A DNA stretch of 64,000 nt from Albibacterium sp963696875 (lineage in GTDB: Bacteria; Bacteroidota; Bacteroidia; Sphingobacteriales; Sphingobacteriaceae): positions 248,001 to 312,000 of the forward strand of contig CAVOLQ010000003.1 in the NCBI GenBank assembly GCA_963696875.1, in the 5' to 3' direction. The position numbers and the translations under genes were made by a program. Each line of letters begins with the position of its first letter. Positions within the stretch are counted from its first letter, which is position 1. Below the pieces are notes generated by a model. It saw only the letters and a program-made list of their open reading frames with translations, did no database searches and was not told where the DNA came from. Positions 9,006 through 17,465 of the stretch are shown piece by piece.

Positions 9006-9934
9006 AACAGGACTTTCCCTTTCAGGGGATAGGGAACCTGTGCAGACTGTTTGGCAGGACACGGCATGCCTATTACGACCGGCAATGGCGGGTATCGGAC
9101 CATGGACTGAAGGACGAGATCGTGCTACAGAACGTACTGAACATCAGAAAGGAGCTCCCAAGACTGGGCACGCTCAAGCTGCACATGAAGTTGAAGGCCC
9201 CGCTGGAAAGCCATGGCATCAAGATCGGCAGGGATTATCTTTTTGATCTGATGCGAGGCCACAACCTGCAGATCAGGGCGCGAAGACGGAATACGGTCAC
9301 TACTGACTCGCGTCATTGGATGCACAAATATGCGAACCTGGTCAAAGATCTTGTTGTTTACCGCCCCGAGCAGATATGGGTGAGCGATATCACGTATATC
9401 CGTTTGCGGGACAGGTGGGGCTACCTGAGCCTGGTCACAGATGCTTATTCCAGGCAGATCATGGGCTTTTCTTTCCGGACCGACCTTTCTGCAAAAGGGT
9501 GTGTAGATGCGTTGGAAATGGCACTGAAAAGCCGCCTGTATCCCAACTCCGAACTGATCCACCACTCCGACAGGGGATCGCAGTATTGCAGCAGGACCTA
9601 TGTGGATATCCTGTTGGGCAACAAAATAGGTATCAGCATGACGGAGAACGGCGACCCCTACGAAAACGCCTTGGCCGAGAGGGTCAACAGGACCATCAAG
9701 TCGGAGTTCGAACTGTATTCCTCAAGGAAAGGCCAGAAGGAAACAGCAAACAAAATAAGGGCAAGCATCGATGCGTACAATGAATCAAGGCCACACAGCA
9801 GTATTGACTTCCTTACACCAGAACAGGCTCACCAGTCTTCGGGGCCACTAAAAAAGCATTGGAAAAGCAAAACTGAAAGAAGAAAAAATAAAGTGTGTAT
9901 AACCGGATTAGAATTACCAGATTTGTATGTATAG
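9002..9934 (+). CDS. IS3-family transposase OrfB, DDE catalytic domain (310 aa)
   Basis: Integrase-core catalytic half. The HTH_21 region is at about 30-95. The rve domain carries the DD(35)E triad: D129 in WVSDITYI, D190 in HHSDRGSQY and E226 in ENALAERVNRTIKSE. The C-terminal HSSIDFLTPEQAH motif is also typical. It is in the -1 frame relative to orfA and is probably made both by frameshifting and by restart at the overlapping ATGA. The triad and length are intact, so it should be active. The C-terminus extends some 20 residues beyond common relatives, into the AT-rich right end. Confidence 0.93.
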   Translation: MKQDFPFQGIGNLCRLFGRTRHAYYDRQWRVSDHGLKDEIVLQNVLNIRKELPRLGTLKLHMKLKAPLESHGIKIGRDYLFDLMRGHNLQIRARRRNTVTTDSRHWMHKYANLVKDLVVYRPEQIWVSDITYIRLRDRWGYLSLVTDAYSRQIMGFSFRTDLSAKGCVDALEMALKSRLYPNSELIHHSDRGSQYCSRTYVDILLGNKIGISMTENGDPYENALAERVNRTIKSEFELYSSRKGQKETANKIRASIDAYNESRPHSSIDFLTPEQAHQSSGPLKKHWKSKTERRKNKVCITGLELPDLYV

Positions 9935-10037
9935 TAAATCCAGGATTAATAAAACAACCTGTATAATGAAAACAGGATTAATAAATAACAGTGTATAATC
10001 AAATCAGTATTTATTCATAAATCTGTATAGCTATAGA

Positions 10038-10048
10038 CGGACGATACA
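10038..10048 (-). repeat. Right terminal inverted repeat of the IS
   Basis: CGGACGATACA complements the left end with one gap. The duplicated GTG follows at 10049-10051. Inside this end, TGTATA is preceded by C or G four times (9895, 9959, 9991, 10023), possibly subterminal transposase sites. Confidence 0.85.
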
Positions 10049-10678
10049 GTGTTTATATTTTTTATAATCTAATTTACGCATTGTTTGCATTTCCTATTGG
10101 TATTGTTGCTGACTACATTGGACTTAAATTTGTTTTTGTAACAGGACTGGCTTTGTTTTCGACAGTTTATTTTGGAATGGCAATCAACACAAATATTTAT
10201 ATCTTCTTTGGTTTGTTTTTTCTCTATGGCATTTATGCAGCAGCGACAGAGGGAATTTCAAAAGCGTGGATTTCAAACATTACAGACAAAAAAGATACAG
10301 CTACAGCAATTGGGACTTTTTCGGGTCTACAAAGCATTTGTACAATGTTGGCAAGTTCATTGACAGGACTTATTTGGTTTCAGTTTGGTGCAACAACTGC
10401 ATTTGCATTAACTGCGATAGTAACATTAATTGTTTTCGCCTACTTTTTAACGATCCCAAAACCAACAGATGGAGCAACAGAAAACTAACGACAGAAGAAG
10501 GATGCCTATAATAAGCTATTGCCAGATGGGGGGCTGAATGACTTCAATTAATATGCCCTTGAAGACTTGGGTAGGCGATATAGCTATATTGATCTTTGGA
10601 CTTTGAAAAAAGCGTATAAAACTTTTTAACAGGTACAAATACGATCAATCTATTTTACAAATACCCTTTTGTACCGAT

Positions 10679-10741
10679 ATGGAAACTAAAGCTCTTCTAG
10701 ATGGGTTTATGTCTTTAGAAAATGTTATCGGTAAATTTTAA
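10679..10741 (+). CDS. Possible 20-aa leader peptide ahead of the glycan island
   Basis: ATG to TAA frame reading METKALLDGFMSLENVIGKF, ending 14 nt before the start of the glycosyltransferase/isomerase gene. No clear ribosome binding site is seen. It could be translationally coupled to the next gene or be chance. Two other small proteins of the island also start with MET, which may be coincidence. Confidence 0.2.
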   Translation: METKALLDGFMSLENVIGKF

Positions 10742-10755
10742 AAAATCGCCAAGGG

Positions 10756-12624
10756 ATGAGAAAAATAGCTTTTATAAGTGAACATGCTTCGCCACTGGCC
10801 ACGATAGGAGGAACAGATAGTGGCGGACAAAATGTATATGTTGCACAATTATCAATAGAATTAGCGAAGAAGGGCTATGAAATTGATATTTATACACGCT
10901 GGGAGGACCCATACCTCCCTGAGATCGTAGAATGGGTACCTGACATCCGCGTCATTCATATTGAAGCAGGGCCTAAAACAGTAATTCCAAAAGAAGAAAT
11001 CTGGCAATTTATAGATGACTTTTTCGAAAATATGCATTTTTTTGTATCCACACATCACTTGAATTACGCGCTGATACATGCTAATTTTTGGATGTCGGGA
11101 ATGGTGGCAATGAGAATGAAAGAAAGGAATAATGTCCCCTTTGTTATCACATTTCATGCTTTAGGACACATACGAAAGATTTTCCAACAGGAAATGGACA
11201 AATCTCCTATTGAGCGATGTGATATTGAAAAAGAGGTGGCGAAGAATGCTGAACGAGTTATTGCAGAATGTCCTCAAGATAAATGCGATTTAATAGATTA
11301 TTACGGCATTGACCCGAAGAAGATTTTTATAGCGCCTTGTGGATTTAGTGAACATGAATTTTACCCTATTGAAAGAAATAAAGCGAGGAGGACATTGGGG
11401 TTTAAAGAAAAGGAACGAATTGTTTTGCAAATTGGTAGGATGGTTCCACGCAAAGGGGTTGATAATGTTATTCAGGCATTATCGCTTTTATCAACATTTA
11501 AAGATATCCGATTGGTTATCGTTGGCGGGGAAAATGAAGTTCCCATCGTTGATGATGGTTCTGAGCTTGCTAGATTACATGCTTTGGCGCAGCATCTTGG
11601 TGTCTCAGATCGTGTCAACTTTGTTGGTAGAAAAACGAGGGAGCAGTTAAAATATTATTATTCTTCCGCCGATGTATTTGTAACTACACCATGGTATGAA
11701 CCTTTTGGGATTACGCCTTTGGAAGCGATGGCCTGTGGTACCCCGGTAATTGGCGCCAATGTTGGGGGCATAAAGTTTTCTGTTGCCGATGGCAAAACCG
11801 GTTTTCTAGTTGAACCAAAAGAACCAGAGCAATTGGCGGCTCGAATTAAGCAGCTGTTAGAAGATTCTGAATTACGTTTGCAAATGAGTGAACAGGCTTT
11901 AAAGCATGTTAATGCCTTGTTTACCTGGGAGAGAGTAGCAAGTAAAATAAATAAAACTTATGAGGCCGTATTTAAAGATTTTGATTTGCCTATCTCGCAT
12001 GTTGCCAACATACAATCTTATTTTAAAGAAGCAATTTCCACTTTTAAATTAGCTGCGGAGGAAATGAGCAGTGTTATTCTAGAGGCGGCGAATGTGATTG
12101 CCCATGCCATTGCTAAAGGTAACAAAATATTAATCTGCGGGAATGGTGGAAGTGCTGCAGAAAGCCAACATTTCGCAGCAGAACTTGTAGGCAGATTTGA
12201 AATTCCTTACCGGTCCGCTCTTCCGGTTATGGCATTAACTGCAGATTCAGCATTCCTTACCGCTTGGTCAAATGATATTGGTTTTGACAATGTATTTGCA
12301 CGACAAGTACAGGCGTTCGGAAAAAAAGGAGATGTTCTTATCTGCCTCAGCACTAGTGGAGAATCTCCCAATTTATTGAAAGCAATTAAGATGGCAAAGA
12401 AAATGGGACTTCTTTGTATCAATATCCTTGGCAAACATGGTGGTAAAGCAGCAAACGAAGGTGGCTTGAACTTAGTTGTTCCCTCAGAAAGTTCTCAACG
12501 TATTCAAGAGGTGCATTTGTTTATCATCCATTCTCTTTGTAAGTTAATTGAAAAAAGGTTATTTGAAGCAAAAACGGTAGTCAGAAAAGAAGAAAATCTT
12601 ATTGCAATTGATACTATGGTCTAA
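10756..12624 (+). CDS. GT4 glycosyltransferase fused to a phosphoheptose isomerase (SIS) domain (622 aa)
   Basis: Residues 1 to about 415 are a GT-B glycosyltransferase of family GT4 (sucrose-phosphate-synthase/MshA-like). It has the N-terminal donor-side loop GGTDSGGQNVYVAQL, an HALGHIRK segment, GRMVPRKGVDNVI and the nucleotide-sugar motif EPFGITPLEAMACGTPVIG. Residues from about 430 are a SIS domain of the GmhA type with CGNGGSAAESQHFAAELVGR (about 458), LSTSGESPNLLKAI and QRIQEVHLFIIH. GmhA converts sedoheptulose 7-phosphate to D-glycero-D-manno-heptose 7-phosphate. A phosphatase and HldE for the next steps lie at 21522-23571. Fusing the first heptose step to a transferase is unusual. An AAGGG lies directly before the ATG. 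The cytosolic protein converges with glf. Confidence 0.88.
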   Translation: MRKIAFISEHASPLATIGGTDSGGQNVYVAQLSIELAKKGYEIDIYTRWEDPYLPEIVEWVPDIRVIHIEAGPKTVIPKEEIWQFIDDFFENMHFFVSTHHLNYALIHANFWMSGMVAMRMKERNNVPFVITFHALGHIRKIFQQEMDKSPIERCDIEKEVAKNAERVIAECPQDKCDLIDYYGIDPKKIFIAPCGFSEHEFYPIERNKARRTLGFKEKERIVLQIGRMVPRKGVDNVIQALSLLSTFKDIRLVIVGGENEVPIVDDGSELARLHALAQHLGVSDRVNFVGRKTREQLKYYYSSADVFVTTPWYEPFGITPLEAMACGTPVIGANVGGIKFSVADGKTGFLVEPKEPEQLAARIKQLLEDSELRLQMSEQALKHVNALFTWERVASKINKTYEAVFKDFDLPISHVANIQSYFKEAISTFKLAAEEMSSVILEAANVIAHAIAKGNKILICGNGGSAAESQHFAAELVGRFEIPYRSALPVMALTADSAFLTAWSNDIGFDNVFARQVQAFGKKGDVLICLSTSGESPNLLKAIKMAKKMGLLCINILGKHGGKAANEGGLNLVVPSESSQRIQEVHLFIIHSLCKLIEKRLFEAKTVVRKEENLIAIDTMV

Positions 12625-12652
12625 ATAAAGTCCTGATAATTACTAGTAAAAA

Positions 12653-13774
12653 TTACCTAGCGACAGGCTTTGCGTTTACATACTCTTTCATTTCTATTTT
12701 TTTATAAGTAGCCAATGCTTGGGCAACAACTTGGTCCATGTTGTAATATTTATAAGTCGCCAGGCGTCCTACAAAATAAGTGTTCTCCAATTGTTGACCC
12801 AAATGATGGTATTTACTATAGAGTGCAGCATTGTCAGTAGTAGGTATAGGATAATAGGGATCACCTTGTGCACAAGGGAACTCGTAAACGATTGAAGTTT
12901 TATGATGTTTCTGACCACTCAGGTGCTTGAATTCAGTTATCCGGGTGAAAGCATACTCATTCGGATAATTTATTGTACCAGTTTTTTGAAAAATCTCCTG
13001 GTCGAACGTTTTAAATTCAAAATTAATAGACCGATAGGGTAATATTCCGTATTGATAATCAAAATATTCGTCGATCGGACCCGTAAAGATCAGTTTGCGA
13101 TGGTTTATTTCTCCAAGAATGTCCTTATAAGCTGTGTTTAACATTAGATGAATGTTTGGATGATCAATTATCTTTTCGAACATTTTGGTATAACCATATA
13201 ATGGCATCACTTGATAGGTATCGGTAAAGTAGCGGTCGTCTTTATTGGTGCGAGTAGGTATTCTTGAGGTAACTGAAGCGTTTAGTTCTGAGGCGTCAAG
13301 GTTCCATTGCTTTTTTGTGTATCCCTTGAAAAATTTTTCATAGAGCTCTCGACCAATGCTGGCGACGATTACGTCTTCCGAAGTCCGGATTTCTTGCTTT
13401 TTTTCGGACTTTGATTGAAAGAATGCTGCGACTTCATCGGTGGAAAGATCATACCCATACAGGCGATTGATGGTGGTTAAATTAATAGGGATGGGAACCA
13501 ATTGCCCATCAACGGAAGCTAAAACACGATGTTGGTAATTCCTCCATTCAGTAAAACGTGATAGATATTGATATACTTCTTGAGAGTTTGTATGAAAAAT
13601 ATGGGGACCATACTTATGGACCAAAATACCAGATTCATCATAATGGTCATAAGCATTACCACCAATATGGTTTCTCTTATCAATTAGAAGTACTTTCTTA
13701 TTAAGACCATTTACTAGACGTTCCGCTAATACGCTTCCCGCAAATCCTGCTCCAACAATTAAATAGTCGTACAT
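12653..13774 (-). CDS. glf: UDP-galactopyranose mutase (373 aa)
   Basis: FAD enzyme interconverting UDP-galactopyranose and UDP-galactofuranose. The FAD-binding Rossmann motif YLIVGAGFAGSVLAERL is at the N-terminus, followed by DKRNHIGGNAYDHYDE, the substrate-site VHKYGPHIFHTNSQEVY and GYTKKQWN. The C-terminal flavin segment is GRLATYKYYNMDQVVAQAL. Length matches bacterial Glf (about 370-390). It is the second gene of a leftward pair, two bases after the glycosyltransferase at 13777-14925. It implies that the island's product contains galactofuranose. Confidence 0.95.
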   Translation of the reverse strand: MYDYLIVGAGFAGSVLAERLVNGLNKKVLLIDKRNHIGGNAYDHYDESGILVHKYGPHIFHTNSQEVYQYLSRFTEWRNYQHRVLASVDGQLVPIPINLTTINRLYGYDLSTDEVAAFFQSKSEKKQEIRTSEDVIVASIGRELYEKFFKGYTKKQWNLDASELNASVTSRIPTRTNKDDRYFTDTYQVMPLYGYTKMFEKIIDHPNIHLMLNTAYKDILGEINHRKLIFTGPIDEYFDYQYGILPYRSINFEFKTFDQEIFQKTGTINYPNEYAFTRITEFKHLSGQKHHKTSIVYEFPCAQGDPYYPIPTTDNAALYSKYHHLGQQLENTYFVGRLATYKYYNMDQVVAQALATYKKIEMKEYVNAKPVAR

Positions 13775-13776
13775 AA

Positions 13777-14925
13777 TTAACTTGCTACTGAAACTTCTTT
13801 GAGGTTTTTTAATGTGATCTTCATTTGTCGCTTCATTGATGCTTGTGTTTTATCCCAAGAAATATTTTTTAAGAATAAATTGATCTTATCTTCCCTTCCT
13901 TGATCTTTTTCGCCGTTTAGTTCCTTTTCTATCGACATTATAAAATCTTTTGAATTTGAACCTATATGAACGAGACCTTTTAATCCGTATGGGTTTACAA
14001 CATCTTTAATGGCTGTTGATACTACCGGGATCCCCGCTGCCAGATATTCTGGCGTTTTTGTTGGACTGATGAATTGAGTTGATTTATTGAGGTAGAACGG
14101 TATTAAGGCAACTTTCCATTGCGACAAATATGCTGGTAATAATACATAGTCTTTTTGTCCCAAATAATGTATATTCCCGTTTTTAGGTAAGATGTCTGGC
14201 GAAATTTTCACGATTGGGCCAATCAAAATAAGTTGCCAGTTAGGGCGTTTTTCGGCAATGGTTCTGATCAATTCTATATCAAAGCGTTCATCGATTACAC
14301 CAAAAAAACCAATTTTTGGCCCTTCTATTTTTGCTTGATCGGTAGGGGGTTCTTTGCAAACTTTAGCCTGTTCAAAGTGTTTCTGGTCGATACTACTGGG
14401 AAAACAGAATATATTATTATGATATTTCTTTTTAGACTCATAAAGGGACCGACCACCAGTGAATACTAAATCAGCTTTGCTTAGTAGTTTCTTTTCTAAG
14501 CCAATTAACTCTTCGGGAGCAAAATCAAAAGCAGAAAGTTCATCCATACAATCGTATACAATAAGCTTAGGTTTGTATTTTGCCGTGAACGAATAGGCCA
14601 TTGGAGTATAATACCAAAATGTCCAGTTCGCTAGGTTCATGCCGGAGAAAAAGTTATCTAATTGATTCTGTAATTCTGTAATAATTTGTGTTGAAGATAA
14701 TCCACATGGAAGGTGAGGTACAGCAACGGATATATTGTTTGCTCTTTTCGTGATGGAGAGATAACTTTCTGATAGGGTATCGAACACTGGTTCTTCAAAA
14801 TAATAAACAGCGGTTTCCTTTGCGAATCGGGTTATTAGGTGTTGAGGTCGTTGAAAAACAAAGTCCCACCGTAAATGGGAGAAACAGACAAGGTGCGTTG
14901 GTAAGTTTTCATTTGTATTTTTCAT
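13777..14925 (-). CDS. GT-B glycosyltransferase, partner of Glf (382 aa)
   Basis: The N-terminus HLVCFSHLRWDFVFQRPQHL is characteristic of a glycosyltransferase group that often accompanies UDP-galactopyranose mutase. KIGFFGVIDERFDIELI opens the second Rossmann half, and SPTKTPEYLAAGIPVVST is the donor-binding loop near residue 295. No signal peptide or membrane helix. The 2-nt gap to glf indicates one operon, and a galactofuranosyl donor is a reasonable guess but not proven. Upstream of it lies a 187-nt spacer with no evident motif. Confidence 0.82.
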   Translation of the reverse strand: MKNTNENLPTHLVCFSHLRWDFVFQRPQHLITRFAKETAVYYFEEPVFDTLSESYLSITKRANNISVAVPHLPCGLSSTQIITELQNQLDNFFSGMNLANWTFWYYTPMAYSFTAKYKPKLIVYDCMDELSAFDFAPEELIGLEKKLLSKADLVFTGGRSLYESKKKYHNNIFCFPSSIDQKHFEQAKVCKEPPTDQAKIEGPKIGFFGVIDERFDIELIRTIAEKRPNWQLILIGPIVKISPDILPKNGNIHYLGQKDYVLLPAYLSQWKVALIPFYLNKSTQFISPTKTPEYLAAGIPVVSTAIKDVVNPYGLKGLVHIGSNSKDFIMSIEKELNGEKDQGREDKINLFLKNISWDKTQASMKRQMKITLKNLKEVSVAS

Positions 14926-15112
14926 GTTGAATAAATTGAAGAGTGTTTTTCTCTATTTGTTAATAACAGAACACTCGGTTTTTGAATCCAGTTATGAGGA
15001 TACGTTGAATGAATAACCTTAACAAGGGCATAATGTTTGATGATATTTATACGTGAAAGCGTAGGCTTGATGCCGTATTTTTTCTGATAACGCGCTTAAA
15101 GTATAAAGGATT

Positions 15113-15886
15113 TTAGAAGGTATCGTTATACTCTAAATATATCTCATTTGGACCTTGCAGTTTTTCTAGTAATGTGGGCGGTAAGGAGAAACCTCCAGGA
15201 TCGTCTTTGATTAGTTGGCCGAATTGAGATTTATGTTCCCGGATAGCATTCGCTTTTTTTTGTAAAGTAGGGGTAATGTCTATGCTCCATATCTTTGCAG
15301 TTTGGGAAGATGCAATTTCATTTGGATTTGTTCTTTCCCAAAACCACAATAGGTATTCTAACAAGACCGGTCGACGAATCGCCACTAAAGAATATTTCTT
15401 TATTGCATCTCGTAGCAAAGCCCAGCTAGCTATATGATCTGGGTGAGGATCTTGTCTCCATGGTACAAATATAGTGTCCGGCTGAAACTGCGTAATAAGC
15501 TCAGTAATTTTTTCACTTGTTCGTTGATAGACAGAGCGGGATATCTCGTTTAATCTTGAATCGGGTAATCTTAAAAAGGATATCGAAGTAGTAGGGACTC
15601 CTAATATACTCAAAGCATTAATGGCTTCTGCTTCTCGAAGGCTTCTGAGTTTCAAAGATGGGAAAAGTTTAGAATTTGGATGTGACATGGTGCCGTCGGT
15701 GACGAAAATAACGTGGACAGGATAGTGATTCTTTCGTAATAAAGCGATCGTCCCTCCGCAAGCCAGTGATTCATCGTCGGGATGGGGCGCAACGATTAAC
15801 GAGCGGCTTATTTTTGAAAGGCAACTTTCAGTAATGTTAGGGCCTCTTGGAAAAAGTGAGTTTAGGGTTTTGTTCAACTCTTTCAT
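15113..15886 (-). CDS. PIG-L-family N-acetylglucosamine-type deacetylase (257 aa)
   Basis: Zinc deacetylase. The metal motif SLIVAPHPDDESLACGGTIA places H35, D37 and D38 as in the family's AHPDDE, and DPHPDHIASW supplies the third ligand. VHVIFVTDGTMSHPNS is the usual post-motif strand. PIG-L members remove acetyl groups from GlcNAc linked to lipids, inositol, malate or antibiotics. Beside glycosyltransferases it points to a GlcN-containing intermediate. It is divergently transcribed from the GH1-like gene across 225 nt, where ACTTGTTT and AAACAAGT (15962 and 15983) form an inverted repeat. Confidence 0.88.
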   Translation of the reverse strand: MKELNKTLNSLFPRGPNITESCLSKISRSLIVAPHPDDESLACGGTIALLRKNHYPVHVIFVTDGTMSHPNSKLFPSLKLRSLREAEAINALSILGVPTTSISFLRLPDSRLNEISRSVYQRTSEKITELITQFQPDTIFVPWRQDPHPDHIASWALLRDAIKKYSLVAIRRPVLLEYLLWFWERTNPNEIASSQTAKIWSIDITPTLQKKANAIREHKSQFGQLIKDDPGGFSLPPTLLEKLQGPNEIYLEYNDTF

Positions 15887-16111
15887 GCATCATAAACAAC
15901 GTTTTCTTGATAAAGTTTATTGCGTATAATACGGTTATTTTATACTAACGTACAGTTAAGTACTTGTTTAAGGGAATAATAGAAACAAGTCTTGCTAATT
16001 TTAGTTCATTAAAAGGTTCATGAATTTATACTAAATCGATGTTCCACCTAAAATGATCAAAGAAAGTCTAAACAAAGAATAGTATTGATCTGTTAGAAAA
16101 AAAAGCAATAT

Positions 16112-17317
16112 ATGAATATTTTTAAATCGTTTTGGATGGGCGGCTTTGAATGTAGTGATCATTTAAACTGCTTTGGTAAACGGGTTAATCTGTTAAAGGA
16201 GACCAAACATATCGATCAGTTGGTATCTGACTATGAACTTCTTTTAGGTATGAATATTTTGACGGTTCGGGAAGGAGTTCAATGGAGTGTTACCGAATTT
16301 ATACCTTATCACTATAATTTTGATAAGGTTAAAATGATGATGGAGACGGGTCGAAGTATGGGGATGCAGCAAGTTTGGGATCTATGTCATTTTGGATTTC
16401 CAAGCGATCTCACGCCTCTGCATCCTGAATTTACTAACCGTTTCGTCAGTTTTTGCACGGCTTTTGGAGATTTTTTTGTTAAAAATTTCGGAAAAACTGA
16501 GCTGATAGTTACGCCGATTAACGAAGTTAGTTTCCTTTCTTGGCTAGGAGGGGACGCGGCTGGGACAAGTCCATTTTGTCAGAACGAAGGTTGGAACGTA
16601 AAATATAAATTGATGCAGGCTTATATTGAAGGTATACGGACCTTGAAAACAATTAATAAAAATTTTAAAATCCTTACGACTGAGCCCCTGGTAAATATAG
16701 TACCACATTTGGACGCTGATGAGCAAGGGATTCTTGTTGCTAAAGAAGTGCATAAGAGTCAATATCAGGTACTTGATATACTAACAGGTAGAGTATGTCC
16801 AGAGTTGGGGGGAAGTAGGGATTGCATCGATTTTGTTGGGCTGAATTTTTATTATAATAATCAATGGATCAATAATAGTGTGGAAGGGCAATTTTTGCCC
16901 TGGGCAAATGAAGGATCCGATCCGAGATGGCGGCCGTTGAACTCCTTAATCGAGGAAGTTTATCTGCGATACAAGTATCCTATGATCTTATCAGAGACCA
17001 GCCATTCAGATGAGGACCGAGCCAAATGGATAAATCATGTAACCGAGCAATGTATTGAAGTGCTAGCGAAAAATATTCCATTCTACGGAGTATGTATTTA
17101 TCCAATTGTAGATCGTCCAGACTGGGATGATCTCGGTACATGGTTTCATTCTGGCATATGGGAATGCCATTTGGCGTCTGCAGAATATAGATTACGAAAT
17201 CACGAATATGCAAATGCTGTATTAAAGTGTCAACAAAAGCTGATTCAATCCCAGTCTTCCATGTTCTTAAATTTATCATCGTCACTGTCTCTATCATCAA
17301 ATTCATCAATTAAGTGA
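16112..17317 (+). CDS. GH1-like (clan A) glycoside hydrolase-type protein (401 aa)
   Basis: TIM-barrel protein resembling beta-glucosidases. FWMGGFECSDHL starts strand 1. TPINEVSF carries the Asn-Glu acid/base pair (E138), and YPMILSETSHSDE carries the nucleophile (E295). VWDLCHFGFPSDL and GLNFYYNNQW match other barrel strands. There is no signal peptide, so it acts in the cytosol, which with its setting in a synthesis cluster suggests transglycosylation or precursor trimming and not polysaccharide digestion. From about residue 383 the chain turns into a Ser/Leu-rich tail (LNLSSSLSLSSNSS) that is antisense to an acidic frame (17245-17385), so the true end may have been replaced. Confidence 0.78.
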   Translation: MNIFKSFWMGGFECSDHLNCFGKRVNLLKETKHIDQLVSDYELLLGMNILTVREGVQWSVTEFIPYHYNFDKVKMMMETGRSMGMQQVWDLCHFGFPSDLTPLHPEFTNRFVSFCTAFGDFFVKNFGKTELIVTPINEVSFLSWLGGDAAGTSPFCQNEGWNVKYKLMQAYIEGIRTLKTINKNFKILTTEPLVNIVPHLDADEQGILVAKEVHKSQYQVLDILTGRVCPELGGSRDCIDFVGLNFYYNNQWINNSVEGQFLPWANEGSDPRWRPLNSLIEEVYLRYKYPMILSETSHSDEDRAKWINHVTEQCIEVLAKNIPFYGVCIYPIVDRPDWDDLGTWFHSGIWECHLASAEYRLRNHEYANAVLKCQQKLIQSQSSMFLNLSSSLSLSSNSSIK

Positions 17318-17385
17318 TCATCCTCGATATCATCTATAGCAATCTCATGAGAAACGTCATCGGCAATTTGGGCATTGTCATTATT
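17245..17385 (-). other. Acidic coding remnant antisense to the GH1-like gene end
   Basis: This frame reads NDNAQIADDVSHEIAIDD, then IEDDHLIDEFDDRDSDDDKF, then KNMEDWD and a stop. The composition is strikingly Asp/Glu-rich and not what random AT-rich sequence gives. A stop codon precedes it and there is no ATG; ATGs exist one frame over (17384-17360), so one indel would restore a start. It probably is the tail of a broken acidic small protein, comparable in composition to the one at 19525-19833. Confidence 0.4.
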
Positions 17386-17400
17386 TTAGTCTTTTTTCCG

Positions 17401-17426
17401 AATTGAAATAAGTACTTATTTCAATT
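17401..17426. promoter_or_regulatory. Perfect 26-bp palindrome upstream of a GT2 gene
   Basis: The half-site AATTGAAATAAGT is followed directly by its exact complement, 40 bp before the ATG at 17466. No T-tract follows on the plus strand, so an operator for a dimeric regulator fits better than a terminator. The core AAGTACTT recurs at 15958-15965 upstream of the GH1-like gene. Confidence 0.45.
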
Positions 17427-17465
17427 AAAGCTTAAACACTTGATCACTATACCGGTTATGCAATC

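Larger units (their letters stand above)
8421..10048 (+). mobile_element. Complete IS3-family insertion sequence (1628 bp) with GTG target duplication
   Basis: Ends TGTATCGTTCC (left) and GGACGATACA (right) are imperfect inverted repeats. GTG flanks both sides (8418-8420 and 10049-10051), the 3-bp duplication typical of IS3. Inside are orfA and orfB with a DD(35)E transposase and an A6G frameshift signal. GC content is visibly higher than in the host gene, so it came from elsewhere. All parts look functional. Confidence 0.95.
7673..10488 (+). pseudogene. MFS transporter gene interrupted by an IS3-family element
   Basis: The 5' part (7673-8420) encodes an MFS N-terminal half: SLLTDTASEMLYPIMPIYLK, the loop GKLSDTSGRRVPFVQIGY and ARTIDRFGKGIRTGARDAI. 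The 3' part (10052-10488) encodes the last helices, FAFPIGIVADYIGLKFVFV to KPTDGATEN. Removing the IS and one copy of the GTG duplication joins 748 and 437 nt into 1185 nt, exactly 395 codons. The junction reads VIGVYIFYNLIYALFAF. The start used is TTG at 7673; no in-frame ATG precedes MPIYLK-proximal sequence. The family exports drugs or metal ions (NreB/multidrug-like). The gene is dead now, and because both halves are otherwise undamaged the insertion is recent. Confidence 0.9.

Noticed and set aside
8983..9783. Long alternative frames inside the IS transposase
   Set aside because: They are shadows of orfB caused by its higher GC content; the DDE frame explains the region.
10756..15886. 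GT4 enzyme plus PIG-L deacetylase as a bacillithiol- or mycothiol-like pathway
   Set aside because: No cysteine-adding enzyme is present, and the GT4 domain is fused to a heptose isomerase, so a glycan product fits better.
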